Source: Chlorops oryzae (lineage: Eukaryota > Arthropoda > Insecta > Diptera > Chloropidae). From it: a DNA stretch of 64,000 nucleotides. Positions 1-10,792 of the stretch are shown here, one piece after another. The stretch spans positions 96,199,315-96,263,314 of the forward strand of contig CM035806.1 in assembly GCA_020466095.1 (NCBI GenBank), in the 5' to 3' direction. Under the pieces are notes generated by a model that saw only the letters and a program-made list of their open reading frames with translations, was not told where the DNA came from and made no database searches. Each line of letters starts with the position of its first letter. Position 1 is the stretch's first letter. A program made the translations under genes and the position numbers.

Positions 1-1760
1 TAATACTGGTTCAGAATGTTTTCTTTCCTTCCAAAATTGTAGTACCTACGTTGGTGCTGCTTCGCATAAATGGTAAATAGAGGTTTTTTATTTTTGAATT
101 AACATCAGCGTCGACAATTTCTTCTGATGCCGCTGTAAGAGCTTGCGTTTAAAAATGAATCGAGCAATTCTTCTCCTTCATCTTGCGGTTCGCTGTTATT
201 TGTTGACATCAATAAATTATTTAACGTATCTAAATCCAAATCGTCTGATAATAACTGGTTTTTTCCATAAGTTATTTAAATATAAAATAGCATTTTCTCG
301 CTTTTGTGAGCTTAATGTGTGCTAAAATCTCGGATCTAAGAACAAATAAGCAGTAAGACCGTCATTTTCGAGCAATTCCGTAGTGCGTCTTTCAATGCTT
401 TCAAGCAGTTTACTACCAATACTTTTTATTAATGTGCGATTGAGGTTTTTTTCGACTATCTGCGTAGTGAGCATTTTGCATTTCAGCCATTGCGCATAAA
501 AATTGCCATAATGCAGTTGCTCGTTCTGAAATTGAACAATGGTTATTTTGCAAAGGCTGAAAGACCATTACGTAGCATTCCATAAATTCCCATAGTAAAT
601 CAGTGTTATCAAAGTTATCCTCGATGCTTTTGTTGGCGAGAGATTCGACACTTACCTACAAGATAATCTTTAGCGTTCAACAGCGCTTCTATCATTTTAA
701 AGGTAGATATCCATCTGGTAGAGCAGTCAAGTTGAGGAAGACTCAATTTTTTTCAATTCTAATGCATCTTTATAGCCTTTTGAAGTCTTTCGAATAAATT
801 TCGTGAAGTTTCTGCAGCTGAATAAAAACGTATTAATTTCTGCGACTTTGGTTGCATCCAAGGCACATAATTGAGCAGTATGGGCTGCACATCTACATAT
901 CTGTATATGTTCCACGCGCAGAGATAAAGGTTGCTCTAAACTATTTATATTACTCAAATAAGTAACATTCTCATCCTCTCTTCTATTGCTTCACATTCCT
1001 CGTTTGCAACATAGCATGACAATATTTTAGTAGCTTTTATCATATTGGCCCCATTATCAGAGGTAATTGATATTTTTACTTGGCTTAGCTTAACACCGTA
1101 TTTATTCAATGTTTTTAATATCTCTCCAGCAAGGTTGTTAGAAACGCTGCTCCCAGCTCCCTTTAGCTCTCCACCATGCCCAAGATAAGAGATTTAATCT
1201 CGTCCTCCTTGATAAATTGGGCGCTGATTCCAAAGATATTTCGTGTAAGTCTAGAAGCACTATCAATTTTCAATGAAAAAAGGCTGTTTTTCATTTCCAT
1301 TTTCATTGCATGTCTTATATGTTCAGTAACTTTATTTAAAACAATTTTTCAGTTTGCAGAATTAAGAACTAACGGTGTTTTTAGTTTTTCATTTAACCCA
1401 ATACAAATCGGGTCAATGATATTTTTAAAATTACTGCAATCTAGTACGTTAAATGGGGGACACTGTTCTCAGTAACTAACCCAATATAAGATCGAAGGAG
1501 CATATTTTTGTTTATTTGTACTTTAATATTTTGTTTTCTTTCACAAATGTCTGGTAAAGTTCTTGAAGATGAAGGGCTATTACCGTTAGCGTGGCCATTT
1601 ACGTCAATATTATGCCTTCTTAATAAGTGAACTTTCAAATTATAGTTTTTACCGTTTTTTAACGATAATTTGCACAATTTACAAACCGCGATTCCTATTT
1701 CTTTTTCCTTTTTAAAAATAGTTCAATAAAATATTTCCATAATTCTTCCGCGGAGCCATC
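1..1760 (-). pseudogene. Decayed hAT transposase with BED-type zinc finger
   Basis: Reading on the minus strand from about 1760 down, three separate frames give pieces of a hAT-superfamily transposase. Near 1760-1680 there is a start-like segment (SAEELWKYF) cut by a stop. At 1677-1600 comes a BED finger-like segment with LSLKNGKNYNLKVHLLRRH. Around 1070-1040 is the catalytic-core motif ITSDNGANMIKAT (hAT elements carry a conserved D-N-A-x-N motif here). At about 895-860 is RCAAHTAQLCALDATK, the conserved C-x2-H block that follows it. Stops and frameshifts separate the blocks, so no functional protein is possible. The left edge of the window cuts the C-terminal side. No 8-bp duplication or TIR is visible because only one end could be inside. 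The family assignment rests on the order and spacing of these motifs. Confidence 0.82.
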
Positions 1761-2132
1761 GTATATTTTTCAAATTTTAAGTTTTTATAATATAGCAACT
1801 AACTGTCAAATTTAATTTATTTTCCTTTCAGTGCTGCCATTTCTAAAATTCAGTTTTCAGCAAAGGATATTAAAAATTCCCCTCGTTTTACAGTTACACA
1901 AAATAAACCATTCGAATTATCTTATTTCTTTAGGATTATTGTTGCTTTTACTATACAACCCTTACAAAGCTAGACTGACTAGCGAAATCTTTCTAGAAAT
2001 GCATTGCCTGATTTTTGGCAACCTGAAAATATTAGTTGAGCTCTACAAAGTTTAAAATTACATCTGATATAGCGAAAAACTCGTTCAAATGACAACACTG
2101 TTTCCTTTGCCCCCGTTTGACTTAGCTGCTGT

Positions 2133-2262
2133 TCGTTTTACGCAGCCACAGCGCAGCCTCAGCCTTAAAATTTCAACAAACGGCTGAGCTGTGGCTGAGC
2201 TGTCGAAATTTACACAGCCGCAGCTACAGCCACAGCTACGTTTTTTGAAAATTGGCTGGTTG
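2133..2262. repeat. CAGCC/GGCTG-rich imperfect palindromic segment
   Basis: Short repeats of CAGCCACAG and CAGCCGCAG lie on one side and GGCTGAGCTG on the other, so the segment can fold back on itself. It interrupts otherwise AT-rich DNA and continues on the far side of the MITE at 2298-2679 (CTGTTTGGCAGCCAGCC), so it is probably an older element split by that insertion. The long frames on both strands here are by-products of the repeat. Confidence 0.45.
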
Positions 2263-2297
2263 ATAGTCAGCCAACAGCTATTTTTTAGTGCTTTAGA

Positions 2298-2679
2298 GCC
2301 TATACTGAGATATGCAGTAACTACTTGCACATTAGGAGCATATTCGCTACAACGTCGTAAAGTGGGAGAGAGACAACTATATTCACGCTCCCTTATTTTT
2401 TTAAAGTATGCCAATAATTTAACACCTTCGAAGTCGGTATCAGTATTTACTTTGAAAAATGTGCCGCAATCAGCTGTCCTGGCATTTACTTCGCATAAAA
2501 AATGGACATGTTCATTTCTATGGCGAAGTAAACCAGAGAAGTCGCATGCAACCCTGCGCACTTGATTGCTTGACATCTCAGTATAAGCGAAAGTAAAGTA
2601 TTTACTTCGAAGTACTTTTCAATTTTTTTTGCACGTATTTCTTGTGGGCGCTTTACTTACTGCATATCTCAGTATAGGC
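2298..2679. mobile_element. MITE with 24-bp terminal inverted repeats
   Basis: The left end AGCCTATACTGAGATATGCA is matched in reverse complement at the right end (about 2655-2679). Both sides are followed by TTTAG-like sequence, a possible 5-bp target duplication. The element is about 380 bp, non-coding, and sits inside the older CAGCC-rich palindrome. Superfamily is not assigned. Confidence 0.65.
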
Positions 2680-3067
2680 TTTTAGCTGTTTGGCAGCCAG
2701 CCTTTTGAACCCTATTGGAAACAACTTGAAAAAATTTTGTCAGAAAGACATTTCTTTCCGACTATTAAGCCAAGTGTCGACTATAGAGTTTTTGAGGTAA
2801 AGAGTAGAGTGTAGTGTTTAGAGAATCTACGTATGTTGTATACACTGTAGATCATTTCTAAAATTCCACATCTCTACGTAGAGCTGCCGTAGACATATTT
2901 AGAGTAGAGCTCTACTATGTGCTCTACAGTCTGTAAACACTGCAGAAGAATTTTTCTCTACTATAGAATCGTGCAGTAGAGCATAATCGTATAGCTCGGC
3001 TAAAAATTTTAAGATTTTCAAATTTTTCAATAATTAAGAGAAAATTTTTGAAATTCATTCCGTTAAA

Positions 3068-3169
3068 ATGAGTCGTCGCCAAAAGCAAGCTTCGGCTGCC
3101 CATTTTCTTTTGATTCAAGAAAAACTAGGAACCAAAAGAAAATGTTGGGCGCGTGACTGGATCGCTTAA
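3068..3169 (+). pseudogene. N-terminal fragment of a Harbinger-like transposase
   Basis: An ATG at 3068 opens 33 codons, ending at a TAA in the junction with the inserted HINE sequence. The peptide ends KLGTKRKCWARDWIA. Transposases of the PIF/Harbinger group carry a basic run followed by W-V-R-x-W-[IL] near the N-terminus, before the DDE domain, and this segment resembles it. The rest of the gene is missing where HINE sequence begins. Because the remnant lies inside the TIR element at 2765-5302, it probably belonged to it. The match is short, so a chance resemblance cannot be excluded. Confidence 0.45.
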
Positions 3170-3446
3170 GCTTTGGCTGAAAAAAAAAATTGAGACATCG
3201 CTATAAATATGGTCATTTTTATTTTATTTTATTTTCACCATGATTTTGACCAATTTGTGAAATTCGCAGAAATTTCTTTTTCACTATTTTCAATTGAGTC
3301 TTTTACCCTCCAATGGTTAAACGGTGTGCTTAATAATAATTTCGAGTTTGAGAAGCTAAATCGAGGTACAGATAAGAAATAACTAGATATCCAAGCTAGA
3401 ACAATGAAAACTATAGGAATTTTTGTTAGGGTAATGTTTTAATATA

Positions 3447-4743
3447 AGGACTGTCCCAGAAATAACTGTCCTTTTGTTTTTAGGCTATTTATAAAAAAGT
3501 GTGACTTCTATAGCAATATTTGGTACCTAAATAAAGTATAAATATTGCAGATTAAAAAAAAAATACTCATTCGTAAAATAAAAGAGCTACTGAAAAGATG
3601 TCGTCTCAACAAGAAGAAAAGCGGAAAGCAATTATTTACAAACACCTGGAAAATCCAAACACCACGTACAAAAAGATCGCTAAGGAAGTTGGCGTGTGCG
3701 AAAAAACTGTCGGTAGGACCATAAAACGATACAGACAGCTTAGCCCTTTATCAAAAACACCAAGATCAGGGAGACAAAGTGGTCCAGCGAACCAAGCGGT
3801 GGCCCAGAACGTTAAGCGGCTGTTTACTCAGAATCCAGGCACTTCAGTTCGTGATATGGCAGCAAAAGCGGGAACATCGAAGTCAAGTGTTCAACGGATT
3901 AAAAAATTTTACAACCTAAGGAGCTATAAAGTACAAAAAGTACCTGATAGGTCAGAAGAAAAGGACGCCGAAGCCAAGAGGAGGGCTGGAAAACTGTATC
4001 GCGATTACCTGCCCAAATTTGATTGCATGATCATGGACGATGAAACGTATTGCAAAGCGGATTTCAAGCAGTTACCTGGACACGGATATCATACTCCGGT
4101 TAGAAGGGTTGAAGCATCCTCTAAATTGACCACTGAAAAACATACCAAATTTCCAAAGAAATACATGGTGTGGCAGGCCATTTGCAAATGTGGCCTTCGA
4201 AGTAAGGAATTTGTGACGGATCGCACAATCAACACCGAAATTTACATCAGAGAGTGTCTGGAACGGCGTTTGCTGCCTTTCATACGTCAACACCAAGGTT
4301 CAGTACTATTTTGGCCTGACCTAGCAACATCTCACTACGCCCAGAGAACGATGGATTAGTACCAAGCCAATAATGTCACTGTGGTACCAAGAGAAGCAAA
4401 TCCTCCGAATTGCCCCGAACTTCGTTCAATCGAAAAATATTGGGCTTTAATGAAAAGGAACCTTATCAAGACCAAACAAACTGCGAAGAACATCGAAATA
4501 TTTCGACATAAATGGCGTCGGGCATACACTAAGGTGAACGAAAGGTCGGTAAAAAACCTAATGGAGGACCTTAATAAAAAGTGTATAATTTTTTTTAAGT
4601 GTATTTTTTTCAGTGTAATTAAAATTTTTATTTATTTTGTAATGTTCACTTAATAATAAACTGAACGAATTTTTAAAAAAACATCATTGGTTTTTTTGCA
4701 ATAAAAAAAAAAACAAAAGGACAGTTATTTCTGGGACAGTCTT
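3447..4743 (+). mobile_element. Tc1/mariner element, DD37E type
   Basis: Terminal inverted repeats of about 35 bp (AGGACTGTCCCAGAAATAAC at the left, AAGACTGTCCCAGAAATAAC read inward from the right) flank 1.3 kb. TA dinucleotides lie outside at 3445-3446 and 4744-4745. The TIRs are nearly identical, so the copy is fairly young. It carries one transposase gene in the same orientation. Confidence 0.92.
3598..4653 (+). pseudogene. Tc1-type transposase with one in-frame stop
   Basis: An ATG at 3598 starts a 351-codon frame broken only by TAG at 4357-4359 (codon 254). The N-terminal 110 residues hold two helix-turn-helix units (EKTVGRTIKRY; KSSVQRIKKFY) with a basic PRSGRQ linker, as in the paired-like DNA-binding domain of Tc1 transposases. 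The catalytic triad is visible: Asp148 in MDDETY, Asp241 in WPDLATSHYA and Glu279 in LRSIEKYWALMK. That gives 37 residues between the last two, the spacing of the DD37E group known from insects. The enzyme would cut and paste the element at TA sites. The stop falls between the second Asp and the Glu, so any product lacks the third catalytic residue. A sequencing error at that base would make the gene intact. Confidence 0.9.
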
Positions 4744-5328
4744 TATTTTAAGCTGAGGAAAAGGTATGTGTGCAATCGGCTAAGCCGATGTAAACTTCTT
4801 TACTTGAAATGGTTGAACCTCTCATTAGATGTATACCATAAATCGCTGTGCGTTGCGTATAAGCCAATCAATTTTTTATTTTTTTTTTTATTTTTTATTT
4901 TTTTCTTTTTGCACAGCTTGGAGTCACATTTTTCTCGAGCTTTTTTTGAGGTTGTGCCATTTTTTCACGAAATAATTCAAAAATATTTGTGTTGAACAAA
5001 AAGGGACCGCTTTAAATCGAAGTAGTTTCGATTTGAATTTAAAATTCCTATCTCTACTTAAGATTTAAAAAAAAAAAACTATCAAACATGTTTGATAGAG
5101 TGTAGAGCAGATATATCTCTCTACCCCCTACATGAAAATATGTATACACTATAGATTTTTGTAGCCAACAATTATCTCAAGTAGAGTTTGTAGAGAGCTT
5201 GTGTAGTGCGCTCTACAGGGTGTATACACTTGTCTACGTATCTACACGAGAGTTTTTTCTCGATCTCTACGTAAATAAATCTATAGTCGACACTTGGCTT
5301 AAAAGTTTTTAGATGAGATTTATAGCAT

Positions 5329-5823
5329 TGACAGACATATGGTGTAAAGTCTATAGACTTTACACTACAATGAAAGAAGTCTATGTTGGGGTGACACACT
5401 ACAATTGATTGTGGATTTCTATTGTGGACTTCTTTAAAACAGCTGATAATTGAAAATTAAAACAACAACAAAAAGAATAAAAACATTTTGGTAGCATTTA
5501 GCCTCGATTTTATCTCAAAAGAATCCATGAAAATATCGTTGTTTGTTATATAAATCCATACGATGGAATTAATTTCATGCATTTCGCATAAATTACTTGA
5601 AACTAGAAATTTAAACATCTGGTTTCCGATAAAATAATCGATATTTCGTTTAATTTGGTGCGGCGTTGCCGTATCAATCTAAGAAGTCCACAATAAATCC
5701 TCCCTTTCAATGTAGTGTGAAGTCTATAAAAAGTCTATGTTGGCTAAGGTAGACTTTTGAGAAATACCTATGTGTGTCACCTAGACTTCACACCATCATG
5801 GTGTAAAATACCTATGCCTGTCA
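5329..5823. mobile_element. TGACAG-ended MITE
   Basis: The left end (TGACAGACATATGGTGTAAA) and right end (complement of TGACAGGCATAGGTATTTTA) form an imperfect TIR of about 25 bp. Further inverted pairs lie inside, including GTCTATAGACTTTACAC and two copies of GAAGTCTATGTTGG. At about 495 bp it is non-coding. No clear target duplication was found. Confidence 0.6.
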
Positions 5824-6200
5824 GTGCTATTATTTTTAAATTCAAAAAATTTTTCTCCTTGCTTGACTCTTTTTAAAGTAACTTCCAGTAGTCAGCGGAG
5901 CCACCACAACACTAGCGATTTCACTAGTCACTGGGTGTCGGGGATCGGTCCCTTTCCTATCCAAGACGCTGGCGAATTTAACATTATGATGTCATTGCCT
6001 TCCTTTTATGCGCCACCTTTAACCAGTCATTTCGCTAGCGAAAAGGGGCAGGAAAATGGCCTAGCACCAGCGACTGAGAAAAATTTCATTTTTTGTTTTG
6101 ACTTTTTTTAAATTTATTTATTTTATTAATTATTAGGTATATTTTTTTGTTTATCTAGTTTTTATTTTAAATCTTTTTTATCTTATTCTCTTAAAATTTT

Positions 6201-6276
6201 CTCGCCTCCACCGAGCCTCGAACCGCTGACCACCAGATCGCTGGGCGAACTCCTTAACCATTACGCTAAACGAACG
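6201..6276 (-). other. tRNA-like module 1 (A and B box)
   Basis: On the minus strand, TTAGCGTAATGGTTAAGG matches the tRNA A box. About 40 bp later, GGTTCGAGGCTC matches a B box. The stretch between can form a short anticodon-like stem (CCAG/CTGG), but the acceptor ends pair poorly, so this is a tRNA-like pol III promoter relic rather than a tRNA gene. The same module occurs at 34580-34655 and about 50468-50545. Confidence 0.6.
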
Positions 6277-6519
6277 AATTTAATTTCTTGGTCAAAAAGC
6301 TGACTTGAGTTTAGCGTTGCTCAGATTTTGGGAAACGTATTTAACGAATTTTTTCACTCCAAAAATTGTTTACTTGAAAATGAACCATTAAAAAAAATTA
6401 TAATAAAACCTTAAAAATTTATGGGAAAATGTTTGTCTTCCAAAATAACTGAACTATGAACAAAAAAAAAAACAAACTCTAATGTATAAAAAAAGTAAAA
6501 AATTTAGGAAAAATTCTCG

Positions 6520-6600
6520 CCGCCCGCAGGCATTGAACCCCGAACCTCCTGGCTATCGAGTCATAGTTTGAACCACTGCGCTATCGAACGCTTGACGGGC
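6520..6600 (-). other. tRNA-like module 2 (A and B box)
   Basis: On the minus strand, TAGCGCAGTGGTTCA is a near-perfect A box and GGTTCGGGGTTCAATGCC is B-box-like with a T-loop-like TTCAATG. The ends GCCCG and CGGGC are complementary. It lies 250 bp from module 1 in the same element and is conserved in the other two copies. Confidence 0.6.
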
Positions 6601-6782
6601 AAAAGATCAGAATGCGACGTAAAAGCAGACAACAGCAAAAACAATCATACGCAGCGAATAGGGAAATGTGAGCTGAGGCCTATCTACTCTTTCAGGTTCA
6701 TGTGGTAGGTGAAATGGCTAGTCATCAAGGACTGGCACTTTGGCATGTCACAAATATGGGGGGCGAACTGCTGACTACTGGG

Positions 6783-7459
6783 TTATGATTAACACATACT
6801 CGTTGGAAGTTATCTGCTGAAAGCAATATAGATACATAGATTACACAAGTATACACCGTTTTGGATCTGAGAAACTGACAGATGTTTTTGTGATGTGGCT
6901 AGGATGACTGGTAGGGCTGGAAAAGGGTTGAAGAATGGGGTGCTCAGTGGGCGAATGGAAGAGGAGGTAATTTCAATCGCAGAGTGGGCTCAGAAAAAGA
7001 GAAAAGTATAGATGAAGATGGATATGAAGGAAGGGATAGATTACGACTTTTATGTGACGAAGAGATGAGTGGTGCGATTTTAATAATAAATAGCAACCAG
7101 TATATATTATACAATTATATGACAAAGACACAACTCCAAAAAGCCCTCTCCCCTATAGAAATTACTTGTTTTAAAAAATTAACATCAATCATCTATGCCT
7201 AAAATCCTTTCGTGAAAAAAAGGAAAAAAATTGTTTCTTTTGATCTTTTATTTAGTTAAAGTCCTTATTATTTATTAACCATTTTATATCTTGTTCAGAT
7301 ACTCAAAAAACTGCCCTGTATCCTTACAACACTAAGTACCAGTTTTCACTGGCGAGTACATGCCCTTCGAGCTGAGACCTCTCAAGCTGGTTGTTTTGGG
7401 GAAAAGTACGAGCTGTATAGGCGCGCGCAAAACGTTTGGATGGAACATAGAAAAGGCTA
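6783..7459. other. Unassigned AT-rich spacer
   Basis: Short open frames occur, but none has a recognisable motif. I see no repeat shared with the rest of the window and no RNA gene. Confidence 0.4.
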
Positions 7460-7704
7460 TTTTCAGGATTCTGACCCGGAATCGTGGCCGCCGTGATGGC
7501 ACCTTTTTTTCACCACCAACTTTAAAGTCTCATTACTTTTTGAACAGCCCTCGTATCGAGGCAAAAAAAATTTTTTTTTATTTACTTTGAACCTTTTGTA
7601 ATACAATAAATAAAAAAAGTTTTCAATTATTCTTTGCGTTTTCAAATAAGAATTTTTTTACAAAGGGTCCAAAAAACGGGTTTTCAATGAGAAGACCCCC
7701 TTAA
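7460..7704 (-). mobile_element. Fragment of the TTAAGGGGGTC MITE family
   Basis: This is the reverse complement of about 32742-32965 from the full copy. It ends in TCAATGAGAAGACCCCC next to TTAA (7701-7704). It includes the CGGAATCGTGGCCGCCGTGA segment. The distal end is missing. Confidence 0.8.
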
Positions 7705-8784
7705 AGTATGCAATAGATTTTTCAAAAAGTTTACAGAGCACTTTACAGAGCTCTGATATATTAACAGAAAACCTAGCGAATTTTTCAATCACATAAGCAG
7801 GGAATGTTAAAGTTACCCCTTTGTGTATGCAACATATTGTTTTTCGGGTTTTTTCCTTACCACCGCGAAATTAAATAAATACAGTAGAATCTCGCAAAAG
7901 TTACCGCTCGAATTAGTTAAACGCTTGGTTAAGTTAATCGAATTTCAGCGCCCACGTAGCGTTCTAAAAAGTTAATTTTGGCGTTAACTTTTCTGAGCGT
8001 AATTTTTTTTCTTTTCCTTTTTCTCCTTAAATCAACCCTATTTCATGTGTATTACGTGGAATAGCGAAGAAAAACAAAAGAAGACAACGCAAATCATAAC
8101 GATAGCACTTAAAAGTGACAAATTCGATCGAAGCGTGCAACCTTATTGTGAAATAGGAGTTGTTGCGCGAGTAGATCTTGTGTATGTAAAATAATTATAA
8201 AATAGGTTTGAAATCAAAAGATTTAAATATTATGATTAGTGAATAAAATATAAATTAATAAAAAGCTTTTAATTATTCTTTGCGTTTTCAAATAAGAATT
8301 TTTTTAAATTCAAAAAAGTCGCAAAGCTCTGTTAACTAGACAAAACTGAGCTTGCGCGACCTCTAAACGTTTTCGAAAAAATCTGAAAAAAATTGTAGAA
8401 AGTACTTTACCCCCAAGCATTCAAAAACCGCCTGTGCTACTATGAGTTTCGAAAAAAAAATTTTTTTTTGGGACACTCTAATGTATATGCTCAATTCGGA
8501 GGAACTTGCCAATGATCAAGCGAAGGATCAAGAGAAGTCCTTGCTTTTTAAGAAACATTTTTGCAATCATGGAAAAGGTTGATTTTAGCAAAATTTTAAA
8601 TTATGTTTTTTAATTCCTTCCTTTTATTTCTAAGGCCAAACATATTTAAGAAAGTTTTCGATTACACTAGTTTACAAATAATAATTTTTGGCGTGTTCAG
8701 GGGATCTCAATGCACTTTTCCCCATAGACTTTGGCCTTCTAAACACGAAAATTATATTTAAAAATTTTTCATGGAAGCGTTTAT
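7705..8784. other. AT-rich spacer with minor repeat echoes
   Basis: No gene is visible. CAGTAGAATCTCGCAAAAGTT near 7880 resembles a pogo-like end, but no partner was found. The piece at 8260-8310 repeats the AATTATTCTTTGCGTTTTCA segment also present at 7623. Confidence 0.4.
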
Positions 8785-9684
8785 TATACCTTTTCCGAAG
8801 GAAAGGGTATATTAAGTTTGGCACGGAGTATGTAACATACCGCGATAGATATAGACATATATATATATTCTTGATCAGGGTGACAAGAGGAGTCGATCTA
8901 GCCATGTCTGTCTGTCTGTCTGTCTGTCGGTCACACTTTAGTTTTTCGTAATTTACTCCAAAGCCATGAAAGATATCATATTGAAATTTGGCATGGACTT
9001 GAACCAGGTAAATGTCCGAAAAACTGCATACAAATTTTTTTCTTAGTCCCTTCGTGGGTCGTGGGAAGTGGTTCAGAAGTTTCAAAAATCACGATTCTTA
9101 ACGTTTTCCTCGAATAACTTTTTTACTATACATCCCAGCTTATTGAAATTTGGTATGTGTAAAGCTACTATGTAGACTTAAGCTTTCGCTGAAAAAAAAT
9201 TGCGACATCGCTATATTAATGGTCATCATCCTACACATTAGAAAAAAACACTCTTTCTCTTATTCTCATATCTGTATACAAAAAAGATTTTTTTTTTTTT
9301 TGCTTCTTCTGATTGTGTATTTTACCGCCAAATAAAGTCGTCACTTAAGGTTAAAATTTGGCCATGACCACCATTCGCGAAATTCGCAAAAATTTGATTT
9401 TCACTATTTTGAATTGAGTATTTCGCTGCTGGACAAAATTACCTCTAACGGTTAAAATTTGACCATGACCACCATCCGCGAAAATTTTGTGCTTAATAAT
9501 AATCTCGAGTTTTAGAAGCTAAATCGAAGTACAGATAAGGTATAAATAGATATCCAAGCTAGAACAACGAAAACGGCAGGAATTTTTGTTAAGGTAATGT
9601 TTTAAGTTAAAACTTTTAACATATTTCAGGCTGAGGAAAAGGTATGTGTGCAATCGGCTTAGCCGATGTAAACTTCTTTACTTG
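8785..9684 (-). mobile_element. HINE/DINE-1-like element, copy A (900 bp)
   Basis: In this orientation it starts TTATACCTTTTCCGAAGGAA (a stem-loop end) and finishes with the hairpin ATCGGCTTAGCCGAT and TTTACTTG. It contains a GTCT microsatellite (about 8905-8930) next to CTAGCCATG, the arrangement seen in INE-1/DINE-1 elements of flies. Two copies of a 100-bp internal repeat are present. There is no coding capacity and no target duplication. Copies B (18789-19876) and C (21420-22443) share both ends. Confidence 0.85.
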
Positions 9685-10085
9685 TTTTATATAATATTAA
9701 TTTTCAAAAAAAGCAATGTTTTTTTTCGGAGATATTATAGACTTTTTGAGTATAACTCGGCCATGCATCGACCAATTCAAATAAAGTACCACTCAAATTA
9801 AAGAAAACTAACGCCTCTAAGACTCTTTTCTACATAGTTTTAAGATTGGTACGGAAACTAAGATTCTGTAGACCTATAAACCTTTAAAAAAAATTTTTTG
9901 TAGCAAAAATACATGTTTCATTTTCATTTATCGGCAACTAAAAAATAGATTCCAAAAAGAAAAATTTTCTTACATTTTTGATTTAAAGCTGGGTCCTTAC
10001 CCAACAAAACAGTATAATACTTTTCAAAATCTATGAATAAATGGCGAAGTTATAATATTGTAAGTGAGGTAGTAAAATAAAGAAA
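9685..10085. other. AT-rich spacer
   Basis: No gene or repeat is recognised. It may include decayed upstream sequence of the coding fragment that starts at 10086, but no reading frame with motifs was found. Confidence 0.35.
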
Positions 10086-10460
10086 TTGCTTGAAGACATC
10101 ATTTCCCATACATATTTGTCTCCAAATGAACTCGCGGCTTGGAATTCTTTTAAATTAGTCGTTTCTAATTTTCTTGGAAACCATAAAAGCCCGAATTTTA
10201 AGGCTATTGTAACGAATTTGTTAGAGAATTATGGAAAAATGATCCTTTTTTTACACTCCCACTTGGACTTTTTTCCTGAGAGTCTTGGTGATGTCAGTGA
10301 CGAGCACGGTGAAAGATTCCATCAAGAAATGAAGACTATCGAAAGACGCTACCAGGGATTTTGGAACGAAAGAATGATGGCAGATTATATTTGGTTTCTT
10401 ATACGCGAATCAAATACCGAAGAGAACAAAAGACAAAAGAAAGCATCAAACTATTTCTAA
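10086..10460 (+). pseudogene. Fragment of a conserved uncharacterised (probably transposon-borne) protein
   Basis: The frame is open for 124 codons but opens at TTG, not ATG, so it is probably a remnant. The core is very protein-like: AWNSFKLVVSNFLG, then FLHSHLDFFPESLGDVSDEH, then GERFHQEMKTIERRYQGFW and MADYIWFLIRES. From memory, closely similar predicted proteins with a HSHLDFFPE...SDEHGERFHQ core are repeated in many arthropod and other invertebrate genomes, without a named function. That multi-copy pattern suggests a mobile-element protein. A second, more decayed copy is at 45294-45519, which supports this. His, Asp and Glu residues recur in the conserved core and could bind metal, but no catalytic role is established. 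The C-terminus (KKASNYF, then TAA) matches the end of the second copy (LINQYF), so the 3' end seems intact and the 5' part lost. Confidence 0.65.
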
Positions 10461-10792
10461 TTTTCGTTTGCTTCATTGATTTTGATAGCTTAAAAAATGT
10501 AAAGCATACTTTATTGAGTAAAAAAAAATAAAGAGACTTTCATAATTTTAAAAATGTAAAAGCATACTCGTTGGTGTAAACGAAAGAAGCACTTTGAAAG
10601 TTGCACATAAATGGTCATAACTTCAATATTAACCCATAGATTTTATTCGTTGGTATCACGTTTTCTTCACAAGGGTTCATTTTATACGTGTGGTTTTAAA
10701 AAAAAAAAAAATACAGTCTTAGGATTTGTATTTTTTTTAAATTTAAACATGATATTTTTTTCTTAATTTTGAATAGAAAATAGATATTTTCG

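Larger units (their letters stand above)
3165..4806 (-). mobile_element. Truncated HINE/DINE-1-like fragment, split by Tc1
   Basis: Positions 3165-3446 and 4744-4806 together match one half of the HINE at 8785-9684. They share the GACATCGCTATA segment, the segment just before the Tc1 insertion, and the terminal hairpin ATCGGCTAAGCCGAT followed by TTTACTTG at 4806. The microsatellite half is missing. The Tc1-type element sits at a TA inside it. Confidence 0.8.
2765..5302. mobile_element. PIF/Harbinger-like TIR element, broken by nested insertions
   Basis: A 22-bp perfect inverted repeat (TTAAGCCAAGTGTCGACTAT at the left, complement at 5281-5302) bounds 2.5 kb. The outermost bases TTA and TAA fit the 3-bp TWA target preference of PIF/Harbinger elements. 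Inside each end, for about 200 bp, there are many GTAGAG/CTCTAC hexamers in both orientations, arranged like subterminal transposase-binding sites. A short Harbinger-like coding start remains at 3068-3169. A HINE fragment (to 4806) interrupts it, and a Tc1-type element (3447-4743) interrupts that HINE. The superfamily call rests on the TIR edges and the coding remnant, so it is moderate. Confidence 0.7.
5885..6782 (-). mobile_element. CCCAGTAGTCAG element, copy 1 (with tRNA-like modules)
   Basis: This 0.9-kb element begins CCAGTAGTCAGCGGAGCC and ends in the complement of CCCAGTAGTCAG. Two further copies occur at 34244-35157 and 50136-51030, alike over the whole length. There is no coding frame. 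Each copy contains two minus-strand segments with tRNA-gene A and B boxes. Flanking duplications look very short, at most 2-3 bp. Copy 1 has lost the first C of its left TIR. I do not recognise the family. Confidence 0.85.

Noticed and set aside
2085..2576. 163-codon minus frame and 124-codon plus frame overlapping
   Set aside because: Both cross the boundaries of the MITE at 2298-2679, so they cannot be one gene.
6520..6600. Genuine tRNA gene
   Set aside because: A and B boxes are good, but the acceptor stem and anticodon arm do not fold properly.
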